From an uncultured Porphyromonadaceae bacterium (GTDB lineage: Bacteria > Bacteroidota > Bacteroidia > Bacteroidales > Muribaculaceae), in contig CAMWHX010000042.1 in NCBI GenBank assembly GCA_947174155.1, forward strand, positions 1-7,797: a DNA stretch of 7,797 bases. The letters are read 5' to 3'. Below the pieces are notes generated by a model. The model was not told the DNA's origin, ran no database searches, and was given only the letters and a program-made list of their open reading frames with translations. The stretch's first letter is position 1. Each line of letters opens with the position of its first letter. This document shows, in pieces, positions 7,401-7,797 of this stretch. The translations under genes and the position numbers were made by a program.

Positions 7401-7461
7401 CACTCGCAAACGGGAAACAACGGAGCTGCCACCAACACAGCGACGTCCCCGAAGCAAAAAT

Positions 7462-7534
7462 GACTCCGTGGCTCAGTTGGTAGAGCAAATGACTCTTAAT
7501 CATTGGGTCGTGGGTTCGAGCCCCACCGGGGTCA
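7462..7534 (+). tRNA. tRNA-Lys (anticodon CTT)
   Basis: The 73-base gene folds into a full cloverleaf. The acceptor stem is GACTCCG/CGGGGTC with one G-T pair and discriminator A7534. The D arm is GCTC/GAGC with loop AGTTGGTA. The anticodon stem AATGA/TCATT carries the loop CTCTTAA, placing anticodon CTT at 7495-7497, which reads AAG. The variable loop is GGGTC, and the T arm is GTGGG-TTCGAGC-CCCAC. The 3' CCA is not encoded, since CTG follows, so it must be added after transcription. It is a single-gene unit with its own promoter and terminator. Confidence 0.97.
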
Positions 7535-7537
7535 CTG

Positions 7538-7567
7538 AAAGGACTACTGTAAAGTAGTCCTTTTTTT
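7538..7567 (+). terminator. Intrinsic terminator of the tRNA-Lys unit
   Basis: GGACTACT (7541-7548) pairs with AGTAGTCC (7553-7560) around the loop GTAA. The stem is extended by AAA/TTT and followed by seven T residues (7561-7567). It begins only a few bases after the tRNA 3' end, so the tRNA is most likely transcribed alone. Confidence 0.92.
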
Positions 7568-7797
7568 GTAGTAGCATTTTTAGGATCAATCGTATCAGCG
7601 GATTTTTAACCAACGATCGCTCAACCCTTATTTTCGGGATCAAACCGTAAATCCGGTGCATGTTGATGAAATAAACTGTGTGGTCTAAGGAGCTTAAGAT
7701 AAACCGAGGTAAGCCTGCAGAGCAGGCTAATGTATCAGGCCCGTATCGGTGATGCGCGAAGCGTATCACCGGTGCGGGTATAGTGAGGCAATATATA
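7568..7797. other. Unassigned noncoding region with two strong hairpins
   Basis: No credible coding frame covers these 230 bases. Near the start, ATTTTnnGGATCAA occurs twice (7576-7589 and 7630-7643). A seven-base-pair hairpin AGCCTGC/GCAGGCT with loop AGA lies at 7712-7728. A much longer one follows at 7740-7778: 18 base pairs, three of them G-T, around a GAA loop (7758-7760). Neither is followed by a T-run, so they do not look like simple terminators. They could belong to a structured RNA, a regulatory leader for a gene to the right, or a repeat element. I do not recognise a known family, and the window ends 19 bases after the long hairpin. Confidence 0.5.

Larger units (their letters stand above)
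7145..7461. other. Divergent intergenic region without a gene
   Basis: These 317 bases separate the lipoprotein gene (leftward) from tRNA-Lys (rightward). They hold the long AT-rich leader of the lipoprotein gene (7145-7200), a candidate leftward -7 box (7281-7288), strong A and T tracts at about 7337-7372, and the tRNA promoter (7369-7400). The A/T tracts sit just upstream of the tRNA promoter, where they could bend DNA or act like an UP element. I see no credible small gene here. Confidence 0.6.

Noticed and set aside
7500..7769. Minus-strand open frame of 89 codons across the region after the tRNA
   Set aside because: Its end reads TPVGLEPTTQ, the well-known false peptide from translating tRNA sequence backwards. 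It also crosses the tRNA terminator and the hairpins, and its start is a GTG inside a hairpin.
1..7797. Mobile element, CRISPR array or defence system
   Set aside because: I saw no transposase, integrase, reverse transcriptase, nuclease or toxin motifs, no terminal inverted repeats, and no regularly spaced repeats. The only tandem repeat is two copies of 22 bp.

Overview
The window looks like chromosomal DNA from a Bacteroidales bacterium with moderate to high GC. Muribaculaceae (S24-7) is my best guess, from memory of the families and not from a search. Three things support the order. Two intergenic regions carry good matches to the Bacteroidetes promoter (TTG/TTTG, about 20 bp, TAnnTTTG). 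There are no obvious Shine-Dalgarno sequences. The protein types are also typical: PCMD, DUF4294, extended LepB, WbqC-like, and a lipoprotein combining OmpA-like and TPR segments.

Layout from left to right. (1) Positions 1-553, minus strand: the N-terminal two thirds of a PyrK/NfnA-type FAD/NAD(P) reductase subunit, cut by the window edge, with a clear promoter at 583-613. (2) Positions 700-1662, plus strand: a secreted PCMD-domain protein. (3) Positions 1802-5265, plus strand: a compact run of dapB (lysine/diaminopimelate synthesis), lepB (signal peptidase I) and a membrane protein joining a WbqC-like domain to a DUF4294 domain. The last two genes share a 4-base ATGA overlap. (4) Positions 5331-5408: a 22-bp tandem repeat and a hairpin terminator with A and T tracts on its two sides, able to serve both converging units. 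(5) Positions 5450-7144, minus strand: a lipoprotein with an OmpA-like segment and TPR repeats. (6) Positions 7145-7461: a divergent intergenic region with promoters facing both ways. (7) Positions 7462-7534: tRNA-Lys(CTT) with its own promoter and terminator. (8) Positions 7568-7797: noncoding sequence containing two strong hairpins that I cannot assign to a known RNA family.

Most of the window is core metabolism and envelope biogenesis: diaminopimelate for peptidoglycan, processing of exported proteins, and envelope lipoproteins. I see no transposase, integrase, CRISPR array, toxin-antitoxin pair or defence gene. The two items most worth a second look are the WbqC-like/DUF4294 fusion, which has a complete signal peptide and start codons in its middle, and the structured unassigned sequence after tRNA-Lys.
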